A DNA stretch of 49,608 nucleotides, from the NCBI RefSeq assembly GCF_000308315.1, contig NZ_CALJ01000232.1:1-49608 (forward strand), in the 5' to 3' direction. The position numbers and the translations under genes were made by a program. This stretch comes from Legionella tunisiensis (GTDB lineage Bacteria; Pseudomonadota; Gammaproteobacteria; Legionellales; Legionellaceae). The notes beneath the pieces were generated by a model. That model saw only the letters and a list, made by a program, of their open reading frames with translations. It did no database searches and had not been told where the DNA came from. Shown piece after piece: positions 11,056-21,492 of the stretch (position 1 is the stretch's first letter; every line of letters begins with the position of its first letter).

Positions 11056-12856
11056 GGTTAATTTCCAATTTAATGGCTTGAACAAGATGACTTACAGTGA
11101 AAGGTTGGCCATTGCACTGACTAATAGATTGTGCGCCAAGTAAATAAGTTGCCCGTAAAAGTTGACATAATTGTCCTGAATTTAATTCAGCAACCAAAAT
11201 CTTATCAAAACCAGTCATGATCTGACCTAATTCTTGTGGTAAGGGATTCAGATGCCGTAGATGTAACAGAGCAATAGCTATACCCTCAGCACGGCATTGA
11301 TTCACTGCCGATTTAAGACTGCCGTAGGTACTACCCCAACCTACTAACAGAATTTTGGCGTTTTCATCGCCATCTAACTGTAAATTGGGATAATCGCGAG
11401 AAATGCCTGCGATTTTCTCTGCTCTCAATTTGACCATTGTTTGGTGATTATCAGCATCATAGCTAACTCTGCCTTCTTCACCCTGTTTTTCCAAACCCCC
11501 TATTTGGTGAATAAATCCTTCTGTGCCAGGAACATTCCAACTACGAGATAGAACCTCATCCCGCTGATAAGGTTTGGGAAAACGATTAAAATCAATAACA
11601 GGTATCTTAATTGATTCAACTGCAGGTATTTTCCAGGGCTCAGCGGCATTCGCCAAATAAGCATCAAGCAAAACAATCACCGGCGTCATATATTTAATTG
11701 CCAAAGTAAACGCCTCAATAATCGTGTTAAAGCAATCCGAAGGCGATTTTGCTGCGAGAACAGGCAATGGGGCCTCTCCATGACGACCATACAAAGCTTG
11801 ACGCAAATCACTTTGACCTGTTTTAGTAGGCAATCCAGTCGACGCCCCTGCACGCTGTACATCCACTAAAACAAGAGGTAATTCTGTCATCACAGCCAAA
11901 CCAAGACTCTCACTTTTCAAATCCAGTCCAGGTCCTGAAGTACAGGTCAAGGCTAAACAACCGCCATAAGCAGCACCTATACAAGAACAAATTGCTGCAA
12001 TTTCATCTTCTGCTTGTAACAAACGAACACCATAGTCCACTAATCTCGCACACTCATGCAAAATAGCAGAAGCAGGCGTTATGGGATAACCTGATACCAA
12101 CAGTGGTATTTGAGTGCTTACAGCAAGCGTTGCCAGGGCAAGCGCCACCGCTTCGACACCGGTGATTTGTCTATATTCACCACTTTCACGGCTTACCTGC
12201 CCAAGCATGAATTGCCGCCGACTCAACTCCAGCGTCATGGCATAATTATAACCGGCCAATAAAGTCAACTCATTAGCTTTAGCAATCTGTGGATTCGCTT
12301 TAAATTTTTTATTAATAAAAGCCAGACAACTAGCCGTTGGCAAATCAAACAGCCAAAGCACTAAGCCTAATACATAAAAATTCTTTGCTTTTTTAGCTTG
12401 GGCATGGTTCATCGCTAGTACTTCAACTGCTTGCAAAGTCTGGCTTATTAACGGCAAAGAAACAACTTGATACTGTTCTATAACCTTGTCAAAAAATTCG
12501 CTAGTTAGACCTGCCTTTTGCCAATCCTTAGCCTGAAAACTATCTTCATTAATAATTAGTAAGCCGCCTGGATTTAAGTATTCCAGAGAGTTCTTTAAAG
12601 CTGCAGGATTTAAAGCCACCAATACGTCCAAGGTCTCCCCAGCAGTAAAAATAGCCTGTTCAGCCATCGCCAACTGAAATCCCGATACTCCCGCAACAGT
12701 CCCTGCAGGTGCTCTGATTTCCGCAGGAAAATCAGGCAAAGTCCGTACATCACGTCCAGTAAGTGCGGCAGTGATGGTTAACTGCTCACCTACAAGCTGT
12801 ACGCCATCACCAGAATCACCGGTCAACCGAATAACAATTGCATCAGTATTCGACAT
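11048..12856 (-). CDS. korA: 2-oxoacid:ferredoxin oxidoreductase, fused gamma-alpha subunit (KorA)
   Basis: A 602-residue fusion of the gamma domain (residues 1 to about 190, beginning [19 protein letters not shown]) with the alpha domain, which carries the pyrimidine-binding half of the TPP site ([11 protein letters not shown] near 255, AEDEIAA, CTSGPGL). This gamma-alpha fusion is typical of bacterial KorA. Together with KorB it forms the heterotetramer. The start codon overlaps the 3' end of pdxJ by 14 bp, so pdxJ, korA and korB are one transcription unit. No electron-acceptor ferredoxin gene is adjacent. Confidence 0.92.
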   Translation of the reverse strand: MSNTDAIVIRLTGDSGDGVQLVGEQLTITAALTGRDVRTLPDFPAEIRAPAGTVAGVSGFQLAMAEQAIFTAGETLDVLVALNPAALKNSLEYLNPGGLLIINEDSFQAKDWQKAGLTSEFFDKVIEQYQVVSLPLISQTLQAVEVLAMNHAQAKKAKNFYVLGLVLWLFDLPTASCLAFINKKFKANPQIAKANELTLLAGYNYAMTLELSRRQFMLGQVSRESGEYRQITGVEAVALALATLAVSTQIPLLVSGYPITPASAILHECARLVDYGVRLLQAEDEIAAICSCIGAAYGGCLALTCTSGPGLDLKSESLGLAVMTELPLVLVDVQRAGASTGLPTKTGQSDLRQALYGRHGEAPLPVLAAKSPSDCFNTIIEAFTLAIKYMTPVIVLLDAYLANAAEPWKIPAVESIKIPVIDFNRFPKPYQRDEVLSRSWNVPGTEGFIHQIGGLEKQGEEGRVSYDADNHQTMVKLRAEKIAGISRDYPNLQLDGDENAKILLVGWGSTYGSLKSAVNQCRAEGIAIALLHLRHLNPLPQELGQIMTGFDKILVAELNSGQLCQLLRATYLLGAQSISQCNGQPFTVSHLVQAIKLEINHE

Positions 12857-13589
12857 AGTTTCTTGCTTCCAACATAAGTTGGCGCATATGTTTCACCGCC
12901 TCTTTCAATCCACAAAATAAAGCTCGGGCGATAATCGCATGGCCAATGTTTAATTCGTGTAATTCTTTGATAGCTGCAATAGGCTTCACATTCTGATAGT
13001 TTAATCCATGACCAGCATTAACAATCAAATTGAGGCTTGCGGCATACTCTGCAGCTTGTTTAACTCTTTGCAGTTCGCGTGCTTGTTCAGCAGCATTACT
13101 GGCATCAGCATAGCAACCTGTATGTATCTCAATAACGGGCGCTCCAATCTCAGCCGCTGCTTCGATTTGCTTTGGATCCGGATCGATAAATAAAGAGACC
13201 TCACTACCTATTTCCGTTAAACGTTTCACTGCATTAGAAACTAGTTGGTAGTTAGCTAACACATCCAATCCACCTTCAGTAGTCAATTCTTCGCGTTTCT
13301 CAGGCACAAGGCAGGTATGCTCCGGCATGATTTCTTCGGCAAAATCCAGCATTGCATCAGTAACAGCTAATTCCAAATTCATACGTGTTTGCAATATTGA
13401 TTTAATCAGTCTGACGTCACGAGCTTGAATATGGCGTAAATCCTCACGCATATGCAGGGTAATTCCATCGGCACCCGCTTCTTCAGCATCGATAGCTGCC
13501 TGTACAGGATCAGGATAACGTGTACCTCGAGCCTGGCGCACAGTAGCAACATGATCAATATTAACGCCTAGTAAAATTTCTTTAATCAT
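12843..13589 (-). CDS. pdxJ: Pyridoxine 5'-phosphate synthase PdxJ
   Basis: PdxJ condenses 1-deoxyxylulose 5-phosphate with 3-amino-2-oxopropyl phosphate to make pyridoxine 5'-phosphate. The 248-residue protein is intact, starts [18 protein letters not shown], and contains the catalytic [29 protein letters not shown] and [10 protein letters not shown] segments of the TIM barrel. Its place downstream of era and recO is the conserved gammaproteobacterial order. Here about 250 bp carrying a palindromic repeat separates recO from it. The PLP cofactor made through this pathway has no special link to the korAB genes that follow. Confidence 0.97.
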   Translation of the reverse strand: MIKEILLGVNIDHVATVRQARGTRYPDPVQAAIDAEEAGADGITLHMREDLRHIQARDVRLIKSILQTRMNLELAVTDAMLDFAEEIMPEHTCLVPEKREELTTEGGLDVLANYQLVSNAVKRLTEIGSEVSLFIDPDPKQIEAAAEIGAPVIEIHTGCYADASNAAEQARELQRVKQAAEYAASLNLIVNAGHGLNYQNVKPIAAIKELHELNIGHAIIARALFCGLKEAVKHMRQLMLEARNYVEY

Positions 13590-13696
13590 TATTCACCATT
13601 TCATTCAAATAATATTCTGCTAAATTATGACTCGAAACAATTCTGGCTTCTATACTTGACAACATTAAACAAGCGATTTGTATGCCAATTTAGTGA

Positions 13697-13837
13697 CTTC
13701 TTTCGAAACTCACTGCATTGAAGAGCAGCGCAAGGAGAAATAGTGTGAAGAACCACCGTATGTAACCCCGGTACATGAGGATTCGAGCAGCGTATTAACG
13801 AAGTAATGCTTCAATACAGTAGTGTTTTGAAAGAAAT
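13697..13837. repeat. Imperfect inverted-repeat element between recO and pdxJ
   Basis: A 27-nt arm at 13697-13723 (ending CACTGCATTGAAG) is matched imperfectly in inverted orientation at 13809-13837 (starting CTTCAATACAGTAG). The 85 bp between them contain smaller half-sites: GTATGTA...GGTACAT and two GAGCAGCG copies (13723-13730 and 13784-13791). No open frame of credible length crosses it. The structure looks like a non-coding interspersed palindromic element inserted in an otherwise conserved operon junction. It shares the GTAyrTGAG...CAGCG flavour of the element near 47.8 kb. Confidence 0.6.
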
Positions 13838-13841
13838 CGAT

Positions 13842-14536
13842 TTAATTCTTTTGCCGGATATACAAGGAACGTGATTTAAGCACTCGTCCACCTAATAGAT
13901 GATCAATTGCCTGACGCATAATTATTTTTGCCATTTTCAGTACATTCAAATCACTGAGTTGCCCTTGAGAAAAGGCGAGAATATCACCACCAGACACCCC
14001 TCCCTCGTTGGAAGCCATAAAGCCTGTGCTAGCAATAAATTGATATTGTTTATGACTGACAATTGCATTAGTAGAACAAGCTTCCTCAGTAAAGGAGATA
14101 GAACAACCACAGGCTGCAAGAAGCACATACTCAAAACGTCTTAAAAGTGCTTCAATCACTAACCTATCAGTTGCAGTAGTTAAACCACGTAAAGTTAGCA
14201 GATAAACATCAAAGAGTTCTGGGTGGGCATCCATGGGGGCTAGAGTATAATAGAGTAACTCGTTCAGATAAAGTCCGGCAAAAAGCGCCTCTCCATTAAG
14301 TTTAAAACTAGTGGCAATATTTTCAATGTTACGCGCATAATACCAATCTTTCCGGGTATCAATGGCTAACCATAAGGAAGTAAAGGGCTGTATAATAGCT
14401 TGTTTTTTCGGAGTGCGCCCTCCCTTGCATAAACAGGTGAGCACCCCCTTTTCGCGAGTAAAAAAGTTATCCGCACACTCGTATCACCAGAGGGACGTTT
14501 ATGTAAAACCCAACCCTCCAACGTGTCAGTGGTCAT
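13842..14536 (-). CDS. recO: DNA repair protein RecO
   Basis: RecO works with RecF and RecR to load RecA onto SSB-coated single-stranded DNA. With the frame restored the protein is 231 residues long, beginning [20 protein letters not shown], an OB-fold start typical of RecO. GRTPKKQAIIQPF and the helical C-terminal half follow. The frame change is at the A run 14460-14465, one base short. The start ATG (14536) overlaps the end of era by 11 bp (ATGACCACTGA), as expected in the era-recO operon. Confidence 0.93.
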
Positions 14537-15411
14537 AGCCCAATTGTTTCAATAGACGCTCATCATCAGACCAACCGGATTTTACTTTACACCAGCATTG
14601 TAAAAAACTTTTTTACCCAGTAATTGCTCCATATCCAAACGAGCGCCGGTAGCCATCTCTTTCAATTTCTGCCCTTTGTCACCAATAATAATACGTTTAT
14701 GATTGGCTTTGTCGACTAAAATTAACGCGTGTATACGTACCAAATTACCTTCATCTTTATAGGATTCAATATCGACCGTTGTTGAGTAAGGTAACTCCTG
14801 GCCGCAAAGACGAAAAATTTTCTCTCGTAACAATTCAGCGCATAAAAAACGTATAGGTCGATCCGTGAATTGATCGTCCGCAAATAAATGGGGGCCTTCA
14901 GGTAAATAATTTTTTAATTGTTCTTGCAAATTATCAACTTGCACGCCTGTCTTAGCAGAAAGAGGTATGATAGCTGCAAAATCATGACGCTGGCTTATCT
15001 GCTCTAACCATGGTAACAGCAAGGATTTATCGCTAATTTTATCTACTTTATTAACAACAAGAATACAAGGGACATTGGCCTGCTTAATCAGCCGTAGTAC
15101 ATAGTCATCCTCATCCTCCCAATGTGTTCCATCCACTAAAAAAGCAATAACATCGACATCGCGCAAGACACTAATTGCTGTTTTATTCATCAGACGATTC
15201 ATAGCCTTTTTTGATCCCTGGTGAATTCCAGGAGTATCTACATATACATACTGATAGTCATCGATAGTCTGTATGCCTAAAATACTGTGTCTTGTAGTTT
15301 GTGGTTTTTAGAAGTAATACTTAGCTTTTGTTGTAAGATACGATTCAATAAAGTTGATTTACCTACATTAGGTCGCCCAACCAAGGCAATATAGCCGCAG
15401 TAACTTGTCAT
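14526..15411 (-). CDS. era: Ribosome-assembly GTPase Era
   Basis: Era binds the 3' end of 16S rRNA during 30S maturation and is essential in most bacteria. The G1 motif GRPNVGKST lies near residue 15, G3 DTPGIHQ near 60, and G4 NKVDKI near 120. The KH domain follows, with [12 protein letters not shown], and the tail [17 protein letters not shown]. Two frame changes occur, at the T run 15305-15309 (within the switch I region [11 protein letters not shown]) and near 14586-14588 just before the tail. Correcting them gives 295 residues, the normal length. The start ATG at 15411 has AGGAT upstream. The gene normally preceding era, rnc (RNase III), is not upstream here; an unrelated divergent gene is. 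Confidence 0.95.
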
Positions 15412-15598
15412 TAATCCTAAATCCTGTTTATTTTTAGCGCATTTTAACAGTCCACCTATAAGATTGCTAGCAATGCCTATTGATTTTTCCTGCAACTGGA
15501 ACTTTGTACAATAATAAAAAATCAATCTAAAACAAATAGCCAATCATTTATAAAATAAATCCCCATTGATTATCCAGTTCAATGTTGTACAAATTTAC

Positions 15599-15626
15599 TT
15601 GCCATTGTTGTATAAAAGCATATAGT
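15599..15626 (+). promoter_or_regulatory. Candidate promoter of the 1014-residue protein gene
   Basis: TTGCCA (15599-15604) and TATAGT (15621-15626) have 16 bp spacing and lie 34 bp before the ATG at 15661. The region is between the divergent era gene and the large accessory gene. The ribosome-binding site is weak. Confidence 0.45.
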
Positions 15627-15660
15627 GTTGCATAAGGGTTCCTCGATAACCAAATTTAAC

Positions 15661-18600
15661 ATGGGCAGAACGGAATATATTGATGGGCGCTTACAAGCAA
15701 TAATACCTTTGCAAGTTAAACCTTTTGCCCATCAAGCAGTACCAACCATTACAGGTTCCCCCGTTACCAATCAAGCTGGTACCGTATTATATGGCTACTA
15801 CGGTATGGATTATCGCCTACCAGGCGGTGATTGCCTACGCATGATTGCCAATCATAATAAAGGAACTGTACAATTATTTTTGTTAACAGCTGACCCGGAA
15901 AAATTACAACAACTTCCTGGTGAGCGGACTGCCTCATTAGTTGCTAATGCTATCAGTCATGTGAATCGTTATCGTATCCGTGTTAACAGTTATGAAAAAC
16001 CCCTCACGGACGTACAAACTGCAAAATATGAATTGGCATCACAGTGTATTCTTAATCTTCAACAGCTACTGCCTCATGAACGTGATGTGGCTCCTGATAA
16101 CTGGACCGCTCAAGAGGCTTTACGTGGAAAGGTCATCGCAATACTGGATGAATGTTGCTCTAAAAATCGCCTACTTGCCAATAACCCTATTATCTCGGAA
16201 GGAGAGCTATATCGCATTCTTTTCGAAGCAGCGAAAATGGCACAGCATTATGAGTTCAATCGTATTTATCAGGTAACCCGACTCGATCAACTCGATTTTA
16301 CCCAATATGATGCTGAGGCATTCAGTCCTACACCGTCTTGTTTTGTCTGGGACAGTGAATTACGCATTGGACAAGACGAAGAAGCATTAAATGACACCAT
16401 ACGGGTTATTTGCCAACTTTATGGCCTTAATCCGGCACCAACCTTAACTATTCCAGCAAATCGTTTCAAACGCCTGGCATTATTTTTACGCCAACTCTGG
16501 CATGATAGTCGCGATTGGGTTAACCATTTGGTAATTCCGCATCAGCCAACGGAAGTAATTAACACCAACACAAGACTTAACGGTTTATCAATCACACGTA
16601 TCAAACCTTATTACCATTTAAGTGGTTTGGAACAAATTGGCTACAAAAACTCGATGATTTAGTTGCAGCGTTTACTAAACAAAAGATAGCAAGACTAAGA
16701 GCAAATTCTTCGCAGGAAGCAATATTATTGCTTACTAATCGCGAAAACGGCAGCTGGGTAGAATTACCGAATCAACAAATCATTGTGCGTGTAGACAACC
16801 AAATAGTAGTACTCAATTTTTTGTAGAGGAACACACTTATTATCCTTTACCCAGCGGAGAAGATTTATTTACGTTAAGCCAGCTCAGTAAACATCATCTT
16901 TATTTACCTGAGCGTATCAATTTACGTGTTAAAGCTTTTTTTCTCGTCTACCGACCTTTTTCTTTCAGTTATATGAACATTTATACCAATTAGTGGCGTA
17001 TGAGTTAGGTAATGAATTTATTCAACATATTCATAGTAATCATGTTTTAGTTGAAAGTAAGCCCAACACACCGCCTCCGTACCTCATCTCGTTGCAACAT
17101 TTTTTAAGTAAAGAGGGTGTCCTTTCTAATGGGCAAACTCTAGAAAATTTCGTGAAAACACAAATCGCTGCAAGTCGTTATGTAATCGCCCGTGAAAACC
17201 ACCAGCCAAGTCCACCTGCTTACGATAATCCCCTACATCGAATACTAGGAGTATTACGCCATATAGCAGGATTTTTTATTGAGACGAATGAAAAAATCCC
17301 ATCGTCGGCACTCTAGCAATGGCTGCCTATGCTTACGGTGCGGGAGCAGTTATTGCACCAGAAATGCTAACGAATCTCTTGACCAAACTGCATATGCATA
17401 AACTCATTTCAGGTATTAAACCTACCCAGGAGTTTGGAAAATGGATGAGTCATGGCGCTGCCTCTGAAGCAGTTTCTGCAGCAGTCACTTATTGGCAAAC
17501 TGTTGTTGTGGGTGGTGATCTCGATCAATTTTTTGTTAAAGCAGCCACTGTATTGAAAGAAGATCCAGCAGAGGTTGCCATAATTGCTGCTTTAGCCTTG
17601 AGTTTAGGCTATGGCCTGTGCAAAACAATCCCACCCTTACAAGAAGAGATGGGTCGCTTTCCCTACATTAATTATGCGGCACTTGGGGCAAAGGGAGGCG
17701 CTGCAATTTATTCCACAGTCATGTATCCAGGAGAGGATTGGTTGTTTGGTTCAATTAACTGGCTCTTAAAAGGCGGATTGACCCTAGCCAAAATACTCGT
17801 GGGTCCTCTCGTCGAGGGCTATCATTATGGCTATAGAAAAGGTTTCTTATCTGGCCTTAAAAAAGCTGGTTATTGATTCGCTATAGCAGCAAACAAACTC
17901 TTACGGCACTAGGTGATTTATTGTTGGCTTTAACCACCATACCCCTGCTGGAAATAGGAAGTCTATTTATTCATGTTCCCTTTTTGGGTCTAACAGGCTT
18001 GTTAAGTAAATCGCTTGCGATTATGGGAAATTGGTACCTTTTAGGTCAAGCTCTGCTTGATTTTGCCCATTGGCTAACTAACCGTAACTATTTACCGGGA
18101 TTTCGCTTATCCCCTCTTTATGGCTTTAACATTTCCTTTAAACTTTATGTGGAAAATTTTTGGCTTAATAGCAGTCTCAATCTGTTGCGGATACTTACCC
18201 TGACTCCTGTAGCCTTACTTAAAAATCTAATACTCTTACCTATCATTGATGTTTTATCATTTTCTATCCGCCTTAGCTTAACTTGCCTAAATCCCATTAT
18301 CAGACAACTAGCCTATACCGCAGGCACTCTACTGATTGTTGCCGCATTAGTCTGGGACAATACGGCAGGCCATATTTTTCGGTTAGCAGCCAATGGCGTA
18401 ACTCATAGTGCTAATTGGTTAGAGCGTTTAGCCGGACATGTAAAGCAAAATTTGTTAGCACAGATACAAACTACACGTCGTCGATTGTATGATTGGGCTT
18501 TTTGCAAAGAAGACAGGTTATGGCATGAGATGCATACAAATAATGATAATGATTACTTTATTAAAGAGCCTATGCGTTTAGAAAAATTAGAACCTTTTCC

Positions 18601-18700
18601 ACACAATAGTACTCGCTGTTTATTAGAGATATTACTCGACACTAATGAGTTAGTATCAACAAAGGACAAGAAAGAAAGGGTAGAGGAAAAAATGAACTAA
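15661..18700 (+). CDS. Large hydrophobic protein of unknown function, candidate effector
   Basis: I do not recognise this family. Five one-base deficits in homopolymers break it into pieces: A run 16645-16649, T run 16817-16822, T run 16957-16961, A run 17291-17296, and TT 17870-17871. All pieces join in order, and restoring one base at each gives a single 1014-residue protein. The first 550 residues are soluble-looking (MGRTEYIDGRLQAIIPLQ start; LYGYYGMDYRLPGGDCLRM near 55). From about 550 to 900 there are many hydrophobic segments, including alanine/glycine-rich stretches and leucine-rich ones. The last 100 residues are polar and charged, ending KDKKERVEEKMN. Size, lack of a signal peptide and membrane-directed hydrophobic hairpins fit a Legionella effector or a large inner-membrane protein. 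Which of these cannot be settled here. Confidence 0.7.
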
Positions 18701-18809
18701 TCAATCATCCTCCTTTATTTAACGACACTGATAGTCTCAGGTCCCGCACATCTTTGCCTACTGGCGGCGACAGTAGACCCCTCGTGGCGAACTTCCTCTA
18801 AAACGAATT

Positions 18810-19229
18810 ATGACAAGTAAGGGATTCACACTCATTGAAACACTTATAGTAGTAGTCATTGCTGGTATACTTATCACTCTCGCCTATCCAAATTATCTCG
18901 ATTATATTACGCGAACCAGACGTGTTGACGGTAAAACTGGCCTCATTGGTTTGGCAAATCGTATGGAACAATATTATGCCGTGCACCATAGCTACCAATC
19001 GGCAACTCTTGCCGCAGGCAAAAATACCGATGTACAAAATACTAATTTGTCGCCTGAGGGCTGGTATATTTTATCAATTGTGTCGCAGACCGACACAACC
19101 TATGAATTAAAAGCAAAGGCCCAGAAAACCCAGGTTTTCGACAAAGTGATTTGTCAAGAATTAACTCTTAATCATCTAGGAATGAAAGGACCTGGTTCCA
19201 ACAGTAGAGAGCTAACCTCTTGTTGGTAG
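18810..19229 (+). CDS. Type IV pilin-like protein (PilE-type)
   Basis: A 139-residue class III prepilin with the short leader MTSKG cut before FTLIETLIVVVIAGIL, including the invariant glutamate at mature position 5 that drives pilus assembly. The globular part has the PilE-like order YPNYLDYITRTRR, RMEQYYAVHHSY, and a C-terminal disulfide pair (VICQEL and TSCW). The relatively small size and this arrangement fit a minor or core pilin of the PilE/ComP group. It is alone: none of pilV, pilW, pilX or pilY1 is next to it. The pilus assembly genes pilMNOPQ lie 21 kb away. The gene is intact. The ribosome-binding site is poor. Confidence 0.9.
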   Translation: MTSKGFTLIETLIVVVIAGILITLAYPNYLDYITRTRRVDGKTGLIGLANRMEQYYAVHHSYQSATLAAGKNTDVQNTNLSPEGWYILSIVSQTDTTYELKAKAQKTQVFDKVICQELTLNHLGMKGPGSNSRELTSCW

Positions 19230-19232
19230 ACG

Positions 19233-19254
19233 ATTATTAAGAAGGCTTAATAAT
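19233..19254 (+). terminator. AT-rich hairpin after the pilin gene
   Basis: ATTATTAA pairs perfectly with TTAATAAT across GAAGGC, 4 bp after the stop codon. Only a weak T stretch follows, so it may be a terminator or simply an mRNA 3'-end hairpin. Confidence 0.4.
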
Positions 19255-19282
19255 TTAGTTCGTCCAAAAGTCATTTTGACTA

Positions 19283-19312
19283 TTGTGTAGCCAGTTTAGT
19301 TTCGTGTATACT
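19283..19312 (+). promoter_or_regulatory. Candidate promoter of the coiled-coil protein gene
   Basis: TTGTGT (19283-19288) and TATACT (19307-19312) are 18 bp apart, 37 bp before the ATG at 19350. GAGAG lies 7 nt upstream of the start. Confidence 0.45.
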
Positions 19313-19349
19313 TTACATAATAACTACCTCTTTTTTGTGAGAGTTTACT

Positions 19350-21405
19350 ATGTCTGCACCCACCAAGCCTACCAAGCTGGCCCCCCTTCCTAATGCCAAA
19401 TCTGAGCAAATTAAACAGGCCGTACACGATCATAGACAACAAGAAGAGAGTACATTAACAACATTACCGTCTAAAGATGAAGTAAGCCTTACGCAATCTC
19501 CCAAAGATGATAGGGCAGAAGAGCAGGTATTAACCTTACAGACTCCTAAAGGTAAAGTAACCTTAAATGAATCCGACGTAGAGAAATGGTTTGCGAACAC
19601 TGAGAAAGCATTAAGAGCAGAAACCGGCCAAGATAAAAAAGGTCCAGTCACTCAAGAATCAAATGATCGGGAGTTGGGAGCCAAATTTCTCAGTCGCTTT
19701 GGTCTTAAATCTGCCAAAGACGTAATCCAGTTTTTAAACTCCCCTGCCGGCCACACTGTAAAAGAAACGATTGCAGAGAAATGGTCAGAGCGTGAGGCAA
19801 TTAAAGCAGAGCGAGCTTTCGAGCTCCGAGAGAAAGAAAATTAAGAAAACGACAACTCGCCTATTTCCTGGCAGCCGTGATGATGCATAAAGCAGCGAAA
19901 GCGAAGGAATTAAATCGTGCCTACGCTGAAGCAGGCCAGCAAGCGATAGAGCGTAGTAAAGAGATTGCCACGGGTGGTTCTTATAGCGCGAGTGAAACAG
20001 CCGCTTCTGCCTATGCTGCCTCACTCAATCAGCAACTAGCAGCCTACGAACACGCTATTAAAGCACTTGAAGGACAATTAGAGGTTAAAACGGCACATGC
20101 CAATACACTTGCCTCTCAAATAGCTGCTATTCAACAAAAATATCAAGCTTTGGGTAACCACGTAACACAAGCCCATACCCATATTGCACAAGCACTGAGT
20201 AGTGATCTTAGCCATGATAATGTTATCGATGCTTATGATATTAGAATTCGACATATAGAAACCAAATTAAACAAAAACAATTAGACCACGCTTCATTCCT
20301 TAAAAGAGGTGAAAGTCCAATCGCTAAAGATCGTATGAAATATCTGGATATAGCTGGAGTAATTTCAAAAGAGAGTCACGATTTAGAAACACTACTTCTT
20401 GTGTTAAAAGCCCGAGCCTTACTCCATCGCGGAAACAAGGGATCAGTACCCATCTCTGATCAAGACCGCATAGAGTTTATTGAAAGCCGTGCAGCTCAAT
20501 TGGATGAAAAAATTCATCTGGATTTAGGCGTCATACATGAGTTACTGAAAGACGGTGATGTTAAAAAAGAACAGCAAGCAATGGCTATGATACAAGAACA
20601 TCAAGGTCTTGTTGCAGAAATGGTCACTCTTAAAGATATGATTTCCGTACTTAAAGGCGAGAAAAGACTCGTTAACAAGGACGGTACAGAAACCATGTCC
20701 TATAAAGACGCTGCTTATATTTTATCTCCAGGACAACGCATTGTTAAAGATGAGCATGGTAAATCTTATTTATTAACTGGTCATCAATCTTTAGATCTCA
20801 TGACCCCATATGAAAAAGAGAAAGCCCATACCAATTTACGTAGCATCGCAACCATGGATAACTTGCTACACCATAATGAAAAACTTGAGCTTAAAGGAAA
20901 GCAGCAGGAACTCAAACAAGTACATCAAGAAATTCATGATCTTCAAGATCAAATTCAATTCATGCAGCAACGAAAAGCAGAGGTTCATGAAGCGCTAAAA
21001 GTACTTCATCATGATCCTCGTCCTCAGCATGTCTCAAGCCCGGGGATTTTCAATCCAACCCCTAAACCGGTTCCTTCTGAGACGTGGTTGCAAATTGAAT
21101 ATCTTTTGGATAGATTAAAAAATAATCCAAATAAAGAAGACGCTCAGAAACTACGCGATCTCATTCCTAAGGATAATAGCAAATTACAAAATTTAATTAA
21201 TCAGTTTGGGAGGGCACTTAACGCTAATTCCCAGATTGAAATGCAAAGCTATCTCCAAACAATAGAGATTTCAGCTGTATCAGCTTATAAACCCTTTGTA
21301 ACCTCTGTAACAAGCCCACAGAAACAGAAAAGCGAGGAGTTCCAATCTTCTAGCGAGTCAGTCAAATTTCATCCGACTCCCTTTAAAGATCCATACAACC
21401 TTTAA
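19350..21405 (+). CDS. Coiled-coil protein, candidate Dot/Icm effector
   Basis: A 685-residue protein after restoring one A at 19837-19840 and one at 20269-20271. It begins with a polar, proline- and lysine-rich tail (MSAPTKPTKLAPLPNAKSEQ). The central region is a long alanine/glutamine/glutamate-rich coiled coil (residues about 150-330, then about 370-580, with repeated LKGKQQELKQVHQEIHDLQ-type heptads). The C-terminus is disordered and rich in Ser, Glu and Pro (QKQKSEEFQSSSES). There are no signal peptide or membrane segments. The composition is that of host-directed Legionella coiled-coil effectors such as the LidA and Sdb types, but I do not recognise a specific orthologue. It has its own promoter and a clear terminator. 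Confidence 0.75.
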
Positions 21406-21428
21406 ATCCATTCAAATAATGGATTTTT
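21404..21428 (+). terminator. Rho-independent terminator of the coiled-coil gene
   Basis: AAATCCATT pairs perfectly with AATGGATTT across a 5-nt loop, followed by T residues. The stem begins inside the stop codon of the coiled-coil gene. Confidence 0.8.
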
Positions 21429-21492
21429 GACTTGCTAAGCGGCTGTAACTCTTCTAACATGAACGGATGTTGCAGCCTGTTAGCGAATAGCC

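Noticed and set aside
13741-13800. Possible tRNA-like or small RNA in the recO-pdxJ spacer
   Set aside because: GATTCGAGCAG recalls a T-loop, but no acceptor, D or anticodon stems can be drawn. The region is better explained as an inverted-repeat element.
15412-15543. N-terminal extension of Era
   Set aside because: The in-frame stretch upstream of ATG 15411 does not resemble Era, whereas [20 protein letters not shown] is the normal beginning and has AGGAT before it.
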